A stretch of DNA of 64,000 bases from Lachnospiraceae bacterium (GCA_900168235.1 FUZG01000005.1:62001-126000), one strand, 5' to 3'. Shown: positions 43,490-51,615, counted from the stretch's first letter. The notes: generated by a model from the letters alone, not told the origin. Program-made: numbers and translations.

Positions 43490-44653
43490 TTACAATGACG
43501 CTCTGAATATTTCAGCGATATCTTTTTCTGATAATGCTATCCATGCTTTATCCAGACCTTCGGTTTCAGCCACGTGATGAGCCATCTCATCTATCCTGCT
43601 GTCATCGATTCCAACCGCCCTCAGATTCATGGGGATACCGATCGATACGAAGAAGTCATAGGTTGCATGAATCGCCTTCTTTGCAATATCAAATTTATCC
43701 TGAGAAGCATCAATTCCGAATACGTTCACACCATATTTTACAAAACGATCTACAGTCTTCTCGCTCAATACATGCTCCATCCATCTGGGAGTAATGATAG
43801 CAAGACCTTCGCCGTGTGTGATGTCATAGTAGGCTGACAGCGCATGCTCCATTCCGTGAAGCGGCCATCCTGACTGACTGTTGCCTAATGAATAAATACC
43901 ATTGCATCCGTAAGTGCAGGTAAGCATCATCTCAGCTCTTGCAGTATAATCCTCCGGATTTTCGAGACATTTTTTTGCATTGACCATAAGGCTCTTCAAT
44001 CCGGCTTCCATGAAACCGTCATTGAGAAGCGTTGAATCCTCGCAGAAATACTGCTCCATGATGTGGTTCATGGCATCAGCACATCCGGCTGCTGTCTGCT
44101 TTTTTGATACGGTAAATGTATAGGTGGGATCAAGGAATGAAACCCTCGGATAGTTGTGTGAATCTATATATCCAATCTTGTCATTGGTCTCTGTTCTTGA
44201 AATGACTCCGCCCGCATCATACTCGCTTCCTGTAGCCGCAAGTGTAAGTATATCTACGATCGGGATCGACTCTTTCGCAAAGGCTTTATAGGATATCAGA
44301 TCCCATGGATCTCCGTCATACTTCGCACCCGCAGCGATAGCTTTGGAACAGTCAAGAACACTTCCTCCGCCAACAGCAAGAATCACATCAATATCGTTTT
44401 CCTTACAGATTTTTACGCCGTCAAGGACACTTGGGTCATACTTGGGATTAGGCTGAATATCTGATAATTCATAAATCTCAAAATCTTTGAGAAGCTCTTT
44501 TACCTTGTCATAAAGACCAATCTTCTTGATACTTCCGCCGCCGTAAGTGAGAAGGATCTTCTTTCCAAACTGACTCATAACTTCCGGCAGTTTCTCTACT
44601 ACTCCCTTACCGAAAATCAGTCTGGTAGGTGTCTGATAGTCAAAATTTTGCAT
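43490..44653 (-). CDS. Iron-containing alcohol dehydrogenase (BDH/YqhD type)
   Basis: 387 residues from the ATG at 44653 (GGAGG upstream). NAD(P)-binding GGGSIKKIG and GGGSVLDCSKAIA, and the metal-binding Asp and His residues in CADAMNHIMEQYF and WPLHGMEHALSAYYD-type stretches. Reduces aldehydes to alcohols. The MerR-type promoter and a damaged merR gene directly upstream suggest that it answered to electrophiles or aldehydes. It is 6.8 kb from the sulfonate operon, so a link to acetaldehyde from isethionate is only speculative. Confidence 0.9.
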   Translation of the reverse strand: MQNFDYQTPTRLIFGKGVVEKLPEVMSQFGKKILLTYGGGSIKKIGLYDKVKELLKDFEIYELSDIQPNPKYDPSVLDGVKICKENDIDVILAVGGGSVLDCSKAIAAGAKYDGDPWDLISYKAFAKESIPIVDILTLAATGSEYDAGGVISRTETNDKIGYIDSHNYPRVSFLDPTYTFTVSKKQTAAGCADAMNHIMEQYFCEDSTLLNDGFMEAGLKSLMVNAKKCLENPEDYTARAEMMLTCTYGCNGIYSLGNSQSGWPLHGMEHALSAYYDITHGEGLAIITPRWMEHVLSEKTVDRFVKYGVNVFGIDASQDKFDIAKKAIHATYDFFVSIGIPMNLRAVGIDDSRIDEMAHHVAETEGLDKAWIALSEKDIAEIFRASL

Positions 44654-44669
44654 GCTAAGTGCCTCCTTT

Positions 44670-44972
44670 TTATTCCCAGGTGAGTTCACCTGTTTTTAAT
44701 GCAACTTCATAACGTCCGATCTTATAATCAAGTTTTTCCAAAGCTGTATCGTACTTTTTACGCGCCTCGAGAATCTGCTCTCTCACTTCTTTTAAGAGAT
44801 TAGCTCTGGCTTCAAGGGTGCCGTTACCTTCCCGGAAAAGTCTCACATACTCGATCAACATTTCCACAGGTACGCCTGCATCCCTCATGCAGACAGCATT
44901 TTCTACCCAGCCAAGATCATCCGCCGTGTAATCACGGATACCTCCGGCTGTTCTCGTAACTTCCGGGATCAA
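44670..44972 (-). pseudogene. MerR regulator lacking its start and first helices
   Basis: The frame reads LIPEVTRTAGGIRDYTADD and continues through the effector-side coiled coil to 44670, as in MerR proteins linked to aldehyde dehydrogenases. The first 25 or so residues, including the helix-turn-helix start, are missing, and an in-frame TAA lies just upstream. A ribosome binding site (AAGGAG) remains 14 bases before a possible TTG start at 44972. An internal deletion removing the start region is likely. Confidence 0.7.
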
Positions 44973-44999
44973 AAGGTTTGTTTGGGCTCCTTATGTCTA

Positions 45000-45030
45000 A
45001 CTATACAACTTTGAGTCAACTCCAAGTCAA
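45000..45030 (-). promoter_or_regulatory. MerR-type promoter with operator in a 19-base spacer
   Basis: On the minus strand TTGACT (45025-45030) and TATAGT (45000-45005) are 19 bases apart, the overlong spacing typical of MerR-activated promoters. The dyad CTTGGAGT/ACTCAAAG (7 of 8 pairs) lies in the spacer region. Confidence 0.75.
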
Positions 45031-45057
45031 TGCTTTTTTGATTTCTTCAAAAAATGT

Positions 45058-45203
45058 GTTACTGTTCACTCGCTTACAGCTCGCTCCAGTAACGGATTTT
45101 GCCAATTAAATCGCCTCTGGCGATGGGCAAAATCCAATGGCTCGCCTTCGTTATTGGGGCATAACTGCGCAGCGTAGTGCGCAGTTTGCCTCTGAACAGT
45201 AAC
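45058..45203. repeat. 146-bp palindrome-rich repeat, copy 2
   Basis: Differs from 19175-19320 by one base (T to G near the right end). It fills much of the 400-base gap between the MerR promoter and the alkyltransferase gene. Both ends show the GTTACTGTTCA/TGAACAGTAAC inverted repeat. Confidence 0.85.
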
Positions 45204-45237
45204 AAAAATGTCACTTGTCACGTAAGTGCTCATAACA

Positions 45238-45270
45238 AAAAAGGAACTCAAATAATTTGAGTTCCTTTTT
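45238..45270. terminator. Strong bidirectional hairpin
   Basis: A perfect 15-base inverted repeat with a 3-base loop (AAAAAGGAACTCAAA and its complement), flanked by A- and T-runs, works as a terminator on either strand. Confidence 0.7.
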
Positions 45271-45342
45271 CTCCTGGCACAAGTCTGTTAAACTGAAATT
45301 TAATAGCTCTACAATTTGAAGTTGTCGAGCTCTTTCTCTTAT

Positions 45343-45371
45343 AAAAGAGCCCCGCAAAGGTCAGGGGCTTT
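45343..45371 (-). terminator. Terminator of the alkyltransferase gene
   Basis: AGCCCC (45348-45353) and GGGGCT (45364-45369) pair; on the minus strand CTCTTTT follows. It begins directly at the stop codon of the gene at 45373. Confidence 0.6.
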
Positions 45372-45372
45372 A

Positions 45373-46002
45373 TTATTTATTGCGCCATTGATATTTATGT
45401 AAATCAACAACTCCATCTTTGACTTCGACGCCTTCAGAGAGCAGGATTTCTCCCTGCTTCCAGGCTCCGCCAAATGCATAGTTGCCGGCAAGTTCGCCTT
45501 TTGAGTTTACTACACGATGACAGGGAATTGTGCTGGGGTCAGGGTTTTTGTGAAGAGCATTTCCTACAGCTCTTGCCATCTTTCTATCCCCGGCTTCTTC
45601 TGCAACCTGCGCATAAGTTGCAACACATCCCTTTGGGATTCTGGCTACAGCATCATAAATCCTCTTAGTCGGAGAGTCTGCTATCAGGTCGTAGCTCTCG
45701 GCAATCATGAGCTTTATGTCTTTATCCGGGATACTTCCATCGAGGATGATTGTATTCCAATGCTCCTTATTCTGATGGTATCCGGGAATAACTGAGCTGT
45801 AAGCCTTTCTCCAGAAAAAAGCCGTCTCGGGATCAACCTTCACATTGAGATTTATAAAGCCCTCTCGTTCATAAGTCCACAGGAATGCTTTTTTATTATA
45901 TTTATATCGCACCAGCTGCCAGTTAGGATCGTGGAAGGGCGCTTCCTGATAAGTATCCGGAAAAGATAATCCGTATTTTAATGCTTCTTCTCTTGTTTTC
46001 AT
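45373..46002 (-). CDS. MmcQ/YjbR-like domain fused to O6-alkylguanine-DNA alkyltransferase
   Basis: 209 residues. Residues 1-112 are an MmcQ/YjbR-type domain (EEALKYGLSFPDTYQEAPF, SVIPGYHQNKEHWNTI). Residues 115-209 are an alkyltransferase domain: IPKGCVATYAQVAEEAG, ARAVGNALHKNPDP and the active-site PCHRV with the alkyl-accepting Cys. The catalytic domain is of the short ATL/Ogt kind. The fused protein should repair alkylated guanine. The role of the YjbR-like part is not known to me. Confidence 0.88.
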   Translation of the reverse strand: MKTREEALKYGLSFPDTYQEAPFHDPNWQLVRYKYNKKAFLWTYEREGFINLNVKVDPETAFFWRKAYSSVIPGYHQNKEHWNTIILDGSIPDKDIKLMIAESYDLIADSPTKRIYDAVARIPKGCVATYAQVAEEAGDRKMARAVGNALHKNPDPSTIPCHRVVNSKGELAGNYAFGGAWKQGEILLSEGVEVKDGVVDLHKYQWRNK

Positions 46003-46187
46003 GAAATAATTCTATCACATTCAAATAGAATTAAGGTAATCTCGGTATCATCAACTGTGATCAAAGGCTCATCATGATGATCTTCATAAACGAATCTGCT
46101 CAGTATTCTCCCGCAAATAGCAGCAACTATCAGGATGACGTTTGCAATTAAAAATATTATGATAGCTCTTTTAACTGATCTCTTCAT
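45999..46187 (-). CDS. Small membrane protein
   Basis: About 62 residues from the ATG at 46187 (GGATGG upstream), with one strongly hydrophobic segment (AIIIFLIANVILIVAAIC) and an acidic tail. It follows the LuxR-type gene by 5 bases in a three-gene unit. No family recognised. Its end overlaps the start of the alkyltransferase gene. Confidence 0.55.
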   Translation of the reverse strand: MKRSVKRAIIIFLIANVILIVAAICGRILSRFVYEDHHDEPLITVDDTEITLILFECDRIIS

Positions 46188-46192
46188 AATCA

Positions 46193-46429
46193 CTATCCAT
46201 CCTGTGTAAACAGCTCTTGGAATTCCTTTCTTCCGGGAACCCACGCCTTTTCATAAATGTGAGTGAAATGATTTTTTACCGTCTGCTCAGAAATTCCGAG
46301 CATATAAGCAATTCTATGATTTGAAAACCCCGACACTTTAAGGTATCCGAGTTCAAGCTCTCTTTTCGTAAATCCGAATTTACGAGCTATATTAAGATAC
46401 TGCTCCTTTGTAATTCCGGGATCATTCAT
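46193..46429 (-). CDS. LuxR-type HTH regulator (HTH domain only)
   Basis: About 78 residues from the ATG at 46429. FTKRELELGYLKVSGFSNHR then IAYMLGISEQTVKNHFTHIY is a complete GerE/LuxR DNA-binding domain. There is no receiver or ligand domain; the preceding membrane-protein gene overlaps the start, so that protein may be its partner or sensor (inference). Confidence 0.8.
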   Translation of the reverse strand: MNDPGITKEQYLNIARKFGFTKRELELGYLKVSGFSNHRIAYMLGISEQTVKNHFTHIYEKAWVPGRKEFQELFTQDG

Positions 46430-46907
46430 CTTCCATGTCCATCTCTTCATTCATCTTACGCTCGGCATTTAACTTAAGCGGCAGAAGAAAAAACTCGATT
46501 ATTACTGCATAAAAACCTGAAAGGAAGCAGACAGCAAGGTTTGGTCCAAACGTTTCCGGCTCAGATAAATGTCCCATAAGAATTATTGCTGAAGTTATGA
46601 TGGCAAAAAGAGCTCCAAATACAGTAAGCTTCTGGGCAGCGCCTACGGCTTCTATAATATTTTTTAGTTCAAGAAGTCTGTAATCTTTTATCCCTACTGA
46701 GAATGAATTCAAAAAATCTTTCCACTCACCCATGATAATGAGCCCGGGAATCAGAATAAGTAAAACAAGAATCAGCGAAGGCACATCAAGAAACCATGCG
46801 ACAGCAGAAAAACCAAAGCTGGTTCCAAGGGTACTGATAAGAAATACAACGATGAAAAGTACAAGCTCTCCAAATAAAACGGTACGGATATTCTTTTTCA
46901 TAAGCAT
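46422..46907 (-). CDS. Four-segment membrane protein, unknown function
   Basis: 161 residues with four hydrophobic segments (residues 10-30, 35-55, 95-115, 125-147) and an acidic C-terminus. No family recognised. It is the first gene of a unit with the LuxR-type HTH gene, which overlaps its end by 8 bases. Membrane sensing upstream of that regulator is a reasonable guess. Confidence 0.65.
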   Translation of the reverse strand: MLMKKNIRTVLFGELVLFIVVFLISTLGTSFGFSAVAWFLDVPSLILVLLILIPGLIIMGEWKDFLNSFSVGIKDYRLLELKNIIEAVGAAQKLTVFGALFAIITSAIILMGHLSEPETFGPNLAVCFLSGFYAVIIEFFLLPLKLNAERKMNEEMDMEDE

Positions 46908-47029
46908 ACTCCTTTTAAGCTTTATTTATTCGTTATAGGTGTTCCTATTATGACGTTATCATATGCACGAAAAGAAATATATAGTACCTTTTTGAATTTA
47001 TTTAGTCCATCGCTTCCTCCTGTTATGAT

Positions 47030-47785
47030 TTATGATAATTTGCCATAGTCTTCATCCGATACAGCTTCCAGCCAATCGTTGCTTGTTTCTTCCCCGGCAA
47101 CCTCGATTGCAAGGTGAGAGAACCATGAATCCGGTGCTGCTCCGTGCCAATGCTTAACTTCAGCAGGGATGTTAATCACCTTACCGGGAGTCATCTCCAC
47201 TGCTTCTTTACCCCATTCCTGATAGTAACCTCTTCCACCGATACAAATCAGCACCTGTCCACCACCGCTTTTTGCATGATGGATATGCCAGTTATTTCGG
47301 CATCCCGGTTCAAAAGTCACATTAAATACAGGAACCTGTTCCGTTGAAACAGGAGCAAGATAACTTTGTCCAACAAAGAACTCTCCATAAGGGTTAGGAT
47401 CTCCAATAGGGAAGCATATAGAATTCTGATATCTGTCCTTTTCGGTCAGTTCAGGAACTGCTTCATTCCAGACTTCCTTAGCAAGACGGAATACCGCCCA
47501 TCCTTTAGGCCATCCTACATACATGGTGGCGTGGGTTATGATTGCAGCTATCTCTTCTTTGCTTACACCATGTGCCTTTGCATTCTGAAGGTGATATGAA
47601 AGCGATGAGTCTGTGATGCCTGATGCCATAAGTGAAACCACTGTAATAATGCATTTGGTCTTCACATCAATGGCTTCCTCATTCCATACCTCACCAAAAA
47701 GTACGTCATCATTCAAGTGCGCAAACATAGGTGCAAACTCACCAAGCTGTTCTCTTCCTGCTGTCTGTACTACCTTCTCACTCAT
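47030..47785 (-). CDS. Carboxymuconolactone decarboxylase-like and cupin fusion
   Basis: About 251 residues from the ATG at 47785 with GGAGG upstream. Residues 1-125 are AhpD/CMD-like (KTKCIITVVSLMASGI, SYHLQNAKAHGVSKEEI; no CxxC pair). Residues 150-240 are a cupin with the metal-binding HIHHAKSGGGQVLICI and NIPAEVKHWHGAAP. Such fusions are common in Firmicutes near quinone-reducing or flavodoxin genes. It is the last gene of the TetR-linked operon. Confidence 0.88.
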   Translation of the reverse strand: MSEKVVQTAGREQLGEFAPMFAHLNDDVLFGEVWNEEAIDVKTKCIITVVSLMASGITDSSLSYHLQNAKAHGVSKEEIAAIITHATMYVGWPKGWAVFRLAKEVWNEAVPELTEKDRYQNSICFPIGDPNPYGEFFVGQSYLAPVSTEQVPVFNVTFEPGCRNNWHIHHAKSGGGQVLICIGGRGYYQEWGKEAVEMTPGKVINIPAEVKHWHGAAPDSWFSHLAIEVAGEETSNDWLEAVSDEDYGKLS

Positions 47786-47798
47786 TTCATATGCCTCC

Positions 47799-48131
47799 TT
47801 ATTGTCTGATAAATTCACTGTCCTTTTGTGGTATTCCATTTGTATCTGATACATAACGTTCTGCTGTCATATGAAGATCATATTTCTCTCGTAATTCGGC
47901 AATCTCTTTCATCATCGGAGATGCATGATGCCTGTCTATTGCCTCCTGATCTTCCCAACTGTCGATCAGAAGCACCGTTTCAGGATCTACAAGTGGGATA
48001 AAATACTCATATTTTAAATTTCCCTCTTCTGCCCGAATACGCTTGGCAATCCCTGTTCTTTCCATCTCCTCTGCAAATCTGCGTGCATTTCCGTTAGCTC
48101 CTGTATAATACAAATTCACTGTAATACTCAT
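47799..48131 (-). CDS. Antibiotic-biosynthesis-monooxygenase (ABM) domain protein
   Basis: About 110 residues from the ATG at 48131. FAEEMERTGIAKRIRAEEGN, YEYFIPLVDPETVLLIDSW and HHASPMMKEI are those of YgiN/ABM-type small proteins that act on quinones or polyketides. It lies between the truncated flavodoxin gene and the CMD-cupin gene, which it precedes by 13 bases. Confidence 0.85.
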   Translation of the reverse strand: MSITVNLYYTGANGNARRFAEEMERTGIAKRIRAEEGNLKYEYFIPLVDPETVLLIDSWEDQEAIDRHHASPMMKEIAELREKYDLHMTAERYVSDTNGIPQKDSEFIRQ

Positions 48132-48150
48132 CTCAGAAACCTCACATATA

Positions 48151-48489
48151 TTAAAGTACTCCGTCAAGCCACCTTTTTATTGCTGTTTCATCAGGTCGGT
48201 TAATCTGTGTGCCCTTTTCCCACTTAACATCACCCTTCACATTCTTATGAAGATCTTCATCACTTCTTCCTACACCACTTCCTCCAGACGTACAGAAAGG
48301 AATGATTGTCTTTCCACTGAAATCATAGCTTTCAAGGAATGTCTCAATGATTCTTGGAGCCACTCCCCACCAGATTGGGAATCCTATAATAACTTTGTCA
48401 TATGAAGCCATATCTGATACCGTCCCTGCAATCTCAGGTCTCGCAGAAGGGTCGTTCATCTCAACACTGCTCCTACTCTGTTTGTTCAT
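48151..48489 (-). pseudogene. Flavodoxin lacking its N-terminal FMN-binding part
   Basis: The frame has MASYDKVIIGFPIWWGVAPR then TFLESYDFSGKTIIPFCTSG, the second half of a flavodoxin-4-type protein. The first 50 residues, with the phosphate-binding TGNT loop, are absent. The frame continues upstream as DLNWMNKQSR into the very end of the tetR gene with only 17 bases between. A deletion joining tetR and the flavodoxin gene is likely. A start at 48489 exists, but the product would not bind FMN normally. Confidence 0.75.
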
Positions 48490-48506
48490 CCAGTTAAGGT
48501 CATGCT

Positions 48507-49124
48507 TTATAAAAGCTTTAGCAGACAGTTATTTGTAATTTCAAAAATGGATTGGTACACATAATCCACATTTGCCTCTTTCATGGCTTCCCTCTGCTTA
48601 TCCGTTACTGAGGTGTAAGGATATATTCCAAACATAAAAGGAAAAAATATGTATATAAAATTTTGAATCTCCTGAACCGATTTCTCTGGACAAAACTTTG
48701 TGAGAATCCTGCAGACATTCTTCATCGATTCCCCATAAGCTACTTTGAAAGATTTCAGGAGCTCAGGCCTGCTGTTAGCTTCCATATCATAATTGTTCAT
48801 GGAAAGGAGCTTTAAAAGCTGTTCTCTTTTTGCAATGGATGTTGCAAGCTTTTCTGCAATCTGCTGCTTAGTAAGCTTCTCATTACCATGAAGGATGGTT
48901 TGTAGTTCCTCGTTCCAGCGATCATACTCCCTCTCATAAAGAGCAAGAAAGATTTCTTCTTTTGTCTGGTAGTAGTTATAAATTGTAGGTCTTGAGAACG
49001 CTGTTTCATTTCCAATTTCTTTTAGCGTGATATCCTTAAAGCTCATGGTCTGATAAAGCTTCTCACAGGCGCTTATAATTTCTTCTTTCCTTGCTGCGGT
49101 TCTCTCCGGTGATCCTTTTGGCAT
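48507..49124 (-). CDS. TetR/AcrR family regulator
   Basis: About 205 residues from the ATG at 49124, with GGGAGGAAGG upstream. The N-terminal HTH is KDITLKEIGNETAFSRPTIY followed by NYYQTKEEIFLALYE. The C-terminal ligand domain resembles the TetR group near flavodoxin and CMD-cupin genes. Two palindromic operators overlap its promoter, implying autoregulation and control of the operon below it. The far C-terminus may have been altered by the deletion that cut the flavodoxin gene. Confidence 0.88.
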   Translation of the reverse strand: MPKGSPERTAARKEEIISACEKLYQTMSFKDITLKEIGNETAFSRPTIYNYYQTKEEIFLALYEREYDRWNEELQTILHGNEKLTKQQIAEKLATSIAKREQLLKLLSMNNYDMEANSRPELLKSFKVAYGESMKNVCRILTKFCPEKSVQEIQNFIYIFFPFMFGIYPYTSVTDKQREAMKEANVDYVYQSIFEITNNCLLKLL

Positions 49125-49149
49125 ATCCTTCCTCCCTATATTTTTATTC

Positions 49150-49197
49150 TGACATCGTGTCAATATGAATTGTATCAGTATTCTGACACAGTGTCAA
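49150..49197 (-). promoter_or_regulatory. Promoter with two TetR-type operators
   Basis: TTGACA (49192-49197) and TACAAT (49169-49174) on the minus strand are 17 bases apart. Palindromes TGACACAGTGTCA (49184-49196) and TGACATCGTGTCA (49150-49162) repeat with a centre distance of 34 bases, the first one over the -35 element. Confidence 0.8.
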
Positions 49198-49210
49198 GTT
49201 GTTATTTTGT

Positions 49211-49248
49211 AAAAAAATAGCGGCTACAAGATTTCTCTCATAACCACT
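49211..49248 (-). terminator. Terminator of the GNAT-NlpC gene
   Basis: AGCGGCTACAAG (49219-49230) pairs with CTCATAACCACT (49237-49248) if G-U pairs are allowed. Seven T follow on the minus strand. The sequence is related to the hairpins at 30534 and 36833. Confidence 0.6.
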
Positions 49249-49402
49249 GTATTTGGATTCCATCTCCAATATCAGATTTTACTTTACTATCCGTTGTCGT
49301 TTTATCTTCCGAGATAACTTGCTAACAACCGAAATTGTCGTACTCATTTATATTGCGATATAACTTACTATCAGATAATCCAGACAAATCCGAATTGTGA
49401 AA

Positions 49403-50356
49403 TTACACTCCTGGTTTTTGATTCAGTACGCGTTCAAGCGCCACCCAGCCCAGGTATTTCGGATGATCTCCGGTCAGCGTCGTCAGCTTTTCGATTGCCA
49501 GATAGTCGTCAATTCGGACCACGTCCCACGCATGGATCACACGACCGTCCCCGAAACTAACGCCGCAATGTCCCCAGTTGACTGGGCCGTTTTCGCTTTG
49601 ACACAGGCATTCATAGAATACGAAAGCACCTCGCTCTGGAACTCCGCCTCGCAGCGCGTCCTTGTACATCTCGCAAGATTCCTTTGCAGAATCTCCACCA
49701 ACTATTTCGATATGATTGCTGATTTCAAGTGCATCCTCGATAAACGCAAGACACCAGCCTGCATATTCCGTGCTGCCAAGTTTGCATTCAGCCCAACGGA
49801 TCATATTCTCTGTCAGTTTCATCTCCGAGTATCTGTCGCAGTCTATTACAGGACAGATCATCTGAAGGTCATATGGTTCCTTTTCAGCAAGATCTTTTAT
49901 AGGAATGCTTGCCAGACCACTTCCCATTGCTCTGTAAAATGCAATCGTCTCCTCAGAAGAACAGGCAGATATGTACAGAGCCTGTGCACCAGCTTTTATT
50001 GCTTCCGCTTTTCCCAATTCAAATAATCGTCTGCCAACACCTTGGCCTCTGAATTCAGAAGATACCTGCATCATATCAAGAATCATGTATGGACCATTTA
50101 GTTTCTTTAATAGCCCAATAAAGCCAACAACTGTATCATTTTCCAATGCGATGTATGTAATATAATCATCACTGCTTATTTGCTTTGCCACAGAACGCTT
50201 TTGGCTTAAGTCCCAATTTTCGGTATATTTGCATTCTACTAATACATATTCTCCGTCTATTCTTCGATATACTTTATTTACATTCTGTTTTCTGTTATAT
50301 GAATCTAATGATTCTAAACAGAAATTTGTCTCTGATAATAATTCGATTTTTATCAA
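49403..50356 (-). CDS. GNAT acetyltransferase fused to an NlpC/P60-like domain
   Basis: 317 residues. Residues 1-170 are a GNAT domain with the acetyl-CoA site VSSEFRGQGVGRRLFELG and FYRAMGSGL. Residues 180-317 look like a papain-fold NlpC/P60 domain: YAGWCLAFIEDAL offers the Cys, and WGHCGVSFGDGRVIHAW the His. The joined reading frame has no internal start that would separate the two parts. The domain pair suggests acetylation combined with amide hydrolysis or transfer, function unknown. Confidence 0.75.
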   Translation of the reverse strand: MIKIELLSETNFCLESLDSYNRKQNVNKVYRRIDGEYVLVECKYTENWDLSQKRSVAKQISSDDYITYIALENDTVVGFIGLLKKLNGPYMILDMMQVSSEFRGQGVGRRLFELGKAEAIKAGAQALYISACSSEETIAFYRAMGSGLASIPIKDLAEKEPYDLQMICPVIDCDRYSEMKLTENMIRWAECKLGSTEYAGWCLAFIEDALEISNHIEIVGGDSAKESCEMYKDALRGGVPERGAFVFYECLCQSENGPVNWGHCGVSFGDGRVIHAWDVVRIDDYLAIEKLTTLTGDHPKYLGWVALERVLNQKPGV

Positions 50357-50374
50357 ATGATAATTCCTCTTTCA

Positions 50375-50824
50375 TCACTCACATTTCTTAATATAATAAA
50401 TGAATTCATTATCCCGACTCACTTCCACGTATTCCAGCTTGGTATAAAAGGCGTTTGTTCTGACATTCCAAATGGGCGTATCTAATACAAATTTCTTTAC
50501 ATCTGAAAACATTGTCTCAATTTCCTGCATCATGCAGACTCCATAGCCTTTGCGATAATGCTCCGGGCTTACAAAGATCCTTCCGATGTTCAACTTGTCT
50601 TTTTCCAAAAATAGAATCGCACCGCCAACAATTAGTCCATTGTCCGTGAGCTTATACAAGTGATTTGTTCTGGCCATCTTTGTGTGATAAGAAACAGACA
50701 TATATCCAGGTGGCCCACCAGCTGAAGGTGCTCCAACCTGAACATCGCTATCAAAGGCTCTTTTAGATATTCCATTAAGTGTCAAAGCATCAGAAGTGCT
50801 TGCTTTTACAAATTGTAGGCTCAT
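50375..50824 (-). CDS. GNAT family acetyltransferase
   Basis: 149 residues. NIGRIFVSPEHYRKGYGVCM is the acetyl-CoA binding region, and FYTKLEYVEVSRDNEFI closes the fold. It lies 18 bases before the GNAT-NlpC gene and 4 bases after a shortened GNAT gene, forming a row of three acetyltransferase genes. Confidence 0.83.
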   Translation of the reverse strand: MSLQFVKASTSDALTLNGISKRAFDSDVQVGAPSAGGPPGYMSVSYHTKMARTNHLYKLTDNGLIVGGAILFLEKDKLNIGRIFVSPEHYRKGYGVCMMQEIETMFSDVKKFVLDTPIWNVRTNAFYTKLEYVEVSRDNEFIYYIKKCE

Positions 50825-50828
50825 ATCT

Positions 50829-51182
50829 TTACCCTCTTCTTTTCATCATCAGATAGCAGTTAATCCCATTTTTATAAAAATCAGTTAGTTCTCCAACACA
50901 CTTATATCCCAGATTTTCATATAATTTCTTTGCTCTCGGGTTAAAATCATCTACAGTCAAAAAGTATTTTGCTGAAGGAGAATCAGAAGCATTATCTTCA
51001 AAATACTTCATCAGCTGTCTACCGATACCATAACTCCTGTATTCTTCCTTTACTGCAACAATATGAAGATAAGGGCAGCTTCCAAAAACGCCATTTGTCA
51101 TGTAGTAAATAAATCCTAAACATTTCTCATTTTCATCCAGTGCTACATATACGTTTTTTTGTCCCACTGCATATGTAAGCAT
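50829..51182 (-). CDS. Shortened GNAT acetyltransferase
   Basis: 117 residues. VAVKEEYRSYGIGRQLMKYF is the acetyl-CoA site and KKLYENLGYKCVG the end block. The frame extends upstream of the ATG without a start (AYFSDHEKATN) to a stop, so about 30-40 N-terminal residues seem to be missing. It may be a decaying gene. Confidence 0.65.
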   Translation of the reverse strand: MLTYAVGQKNVYVALDENEKCLGFIYYMTNGVFGSCPYLHIVAVKEEYRSYGIGRQLMKYFEDNASDSPSAKYFLTVDDFNPRAKKLYENLGYKCVGELTDFYKNGINCYLMMKRRG

Positions 51183-51264
51183 ATTAGTTGCCTTTTCATG
51201 ATCGCTGAAATACGCTCTTCACACATGAAACTTTACCTCCGGCACCTTCGTCAAAATCGAAAAA

Positions 51265-51615
51265 CTATCTATAATATAAAATCTCGCATTCGCCTTCATC
51301 GGTAAAAGTTTCAATCTCATATGTAAGAACCCCATCGGCGTAGATTTCCTGATAGATCATATCTAATTCTGCTGTTTTTCCTTTTACGGCAATCCATCCT
51401 GAATTCGGCAAAACCACAGAACAGTTTGCATTATCTATGTCGCCGGATTTAAGCCCGATGACATATTCAATCGTATCAGTTGTCCAGTTATAGCCTAACC
51501 CCCTAAGCTTTTCTCTTCCATATTTTTTGGAAAATTCATCCCAAAAAGCACCGATCGTTTCATATTGCCGATCGTCTTTTGTTGAAAACACCTTACTGAT
51601 TCCATTAAAAACCAT
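51265..51615 (-). CDS. GyrI/AraC-effector-binding-like small protein
   Basis: 116 residues. ISKVFSTKDDRQYETIGAFW and the later SGWIAVKGKTAELDMIYQEI are typical of the GyrI-like small-molecule-binding fold (AraC E_bind/YtrE type). The first strand is slightly short. Such proteins bind hydrophobic small molecules, and some are tied to resistance. No operon partner is clear. Confidence 0.6.
   Translation of the reverse strand: MVFNGISKVFSTKDDRQYETIGAFWDEFSKKYGREKLRGLGYNWTTDTIEYVIGLKSGDIDNANCSVVLPNSGWIAVKGKTAELDMIYQEIYADGVLTYEIETFTDEGECEILYYR

Noticed and set aside
45066-45251. 61-codon frame across the 146-bp repeat
   Set aside because: It runs through the terminal inverted repeats and the start lies outside the element, so the matching copy at 19175 does not share it.
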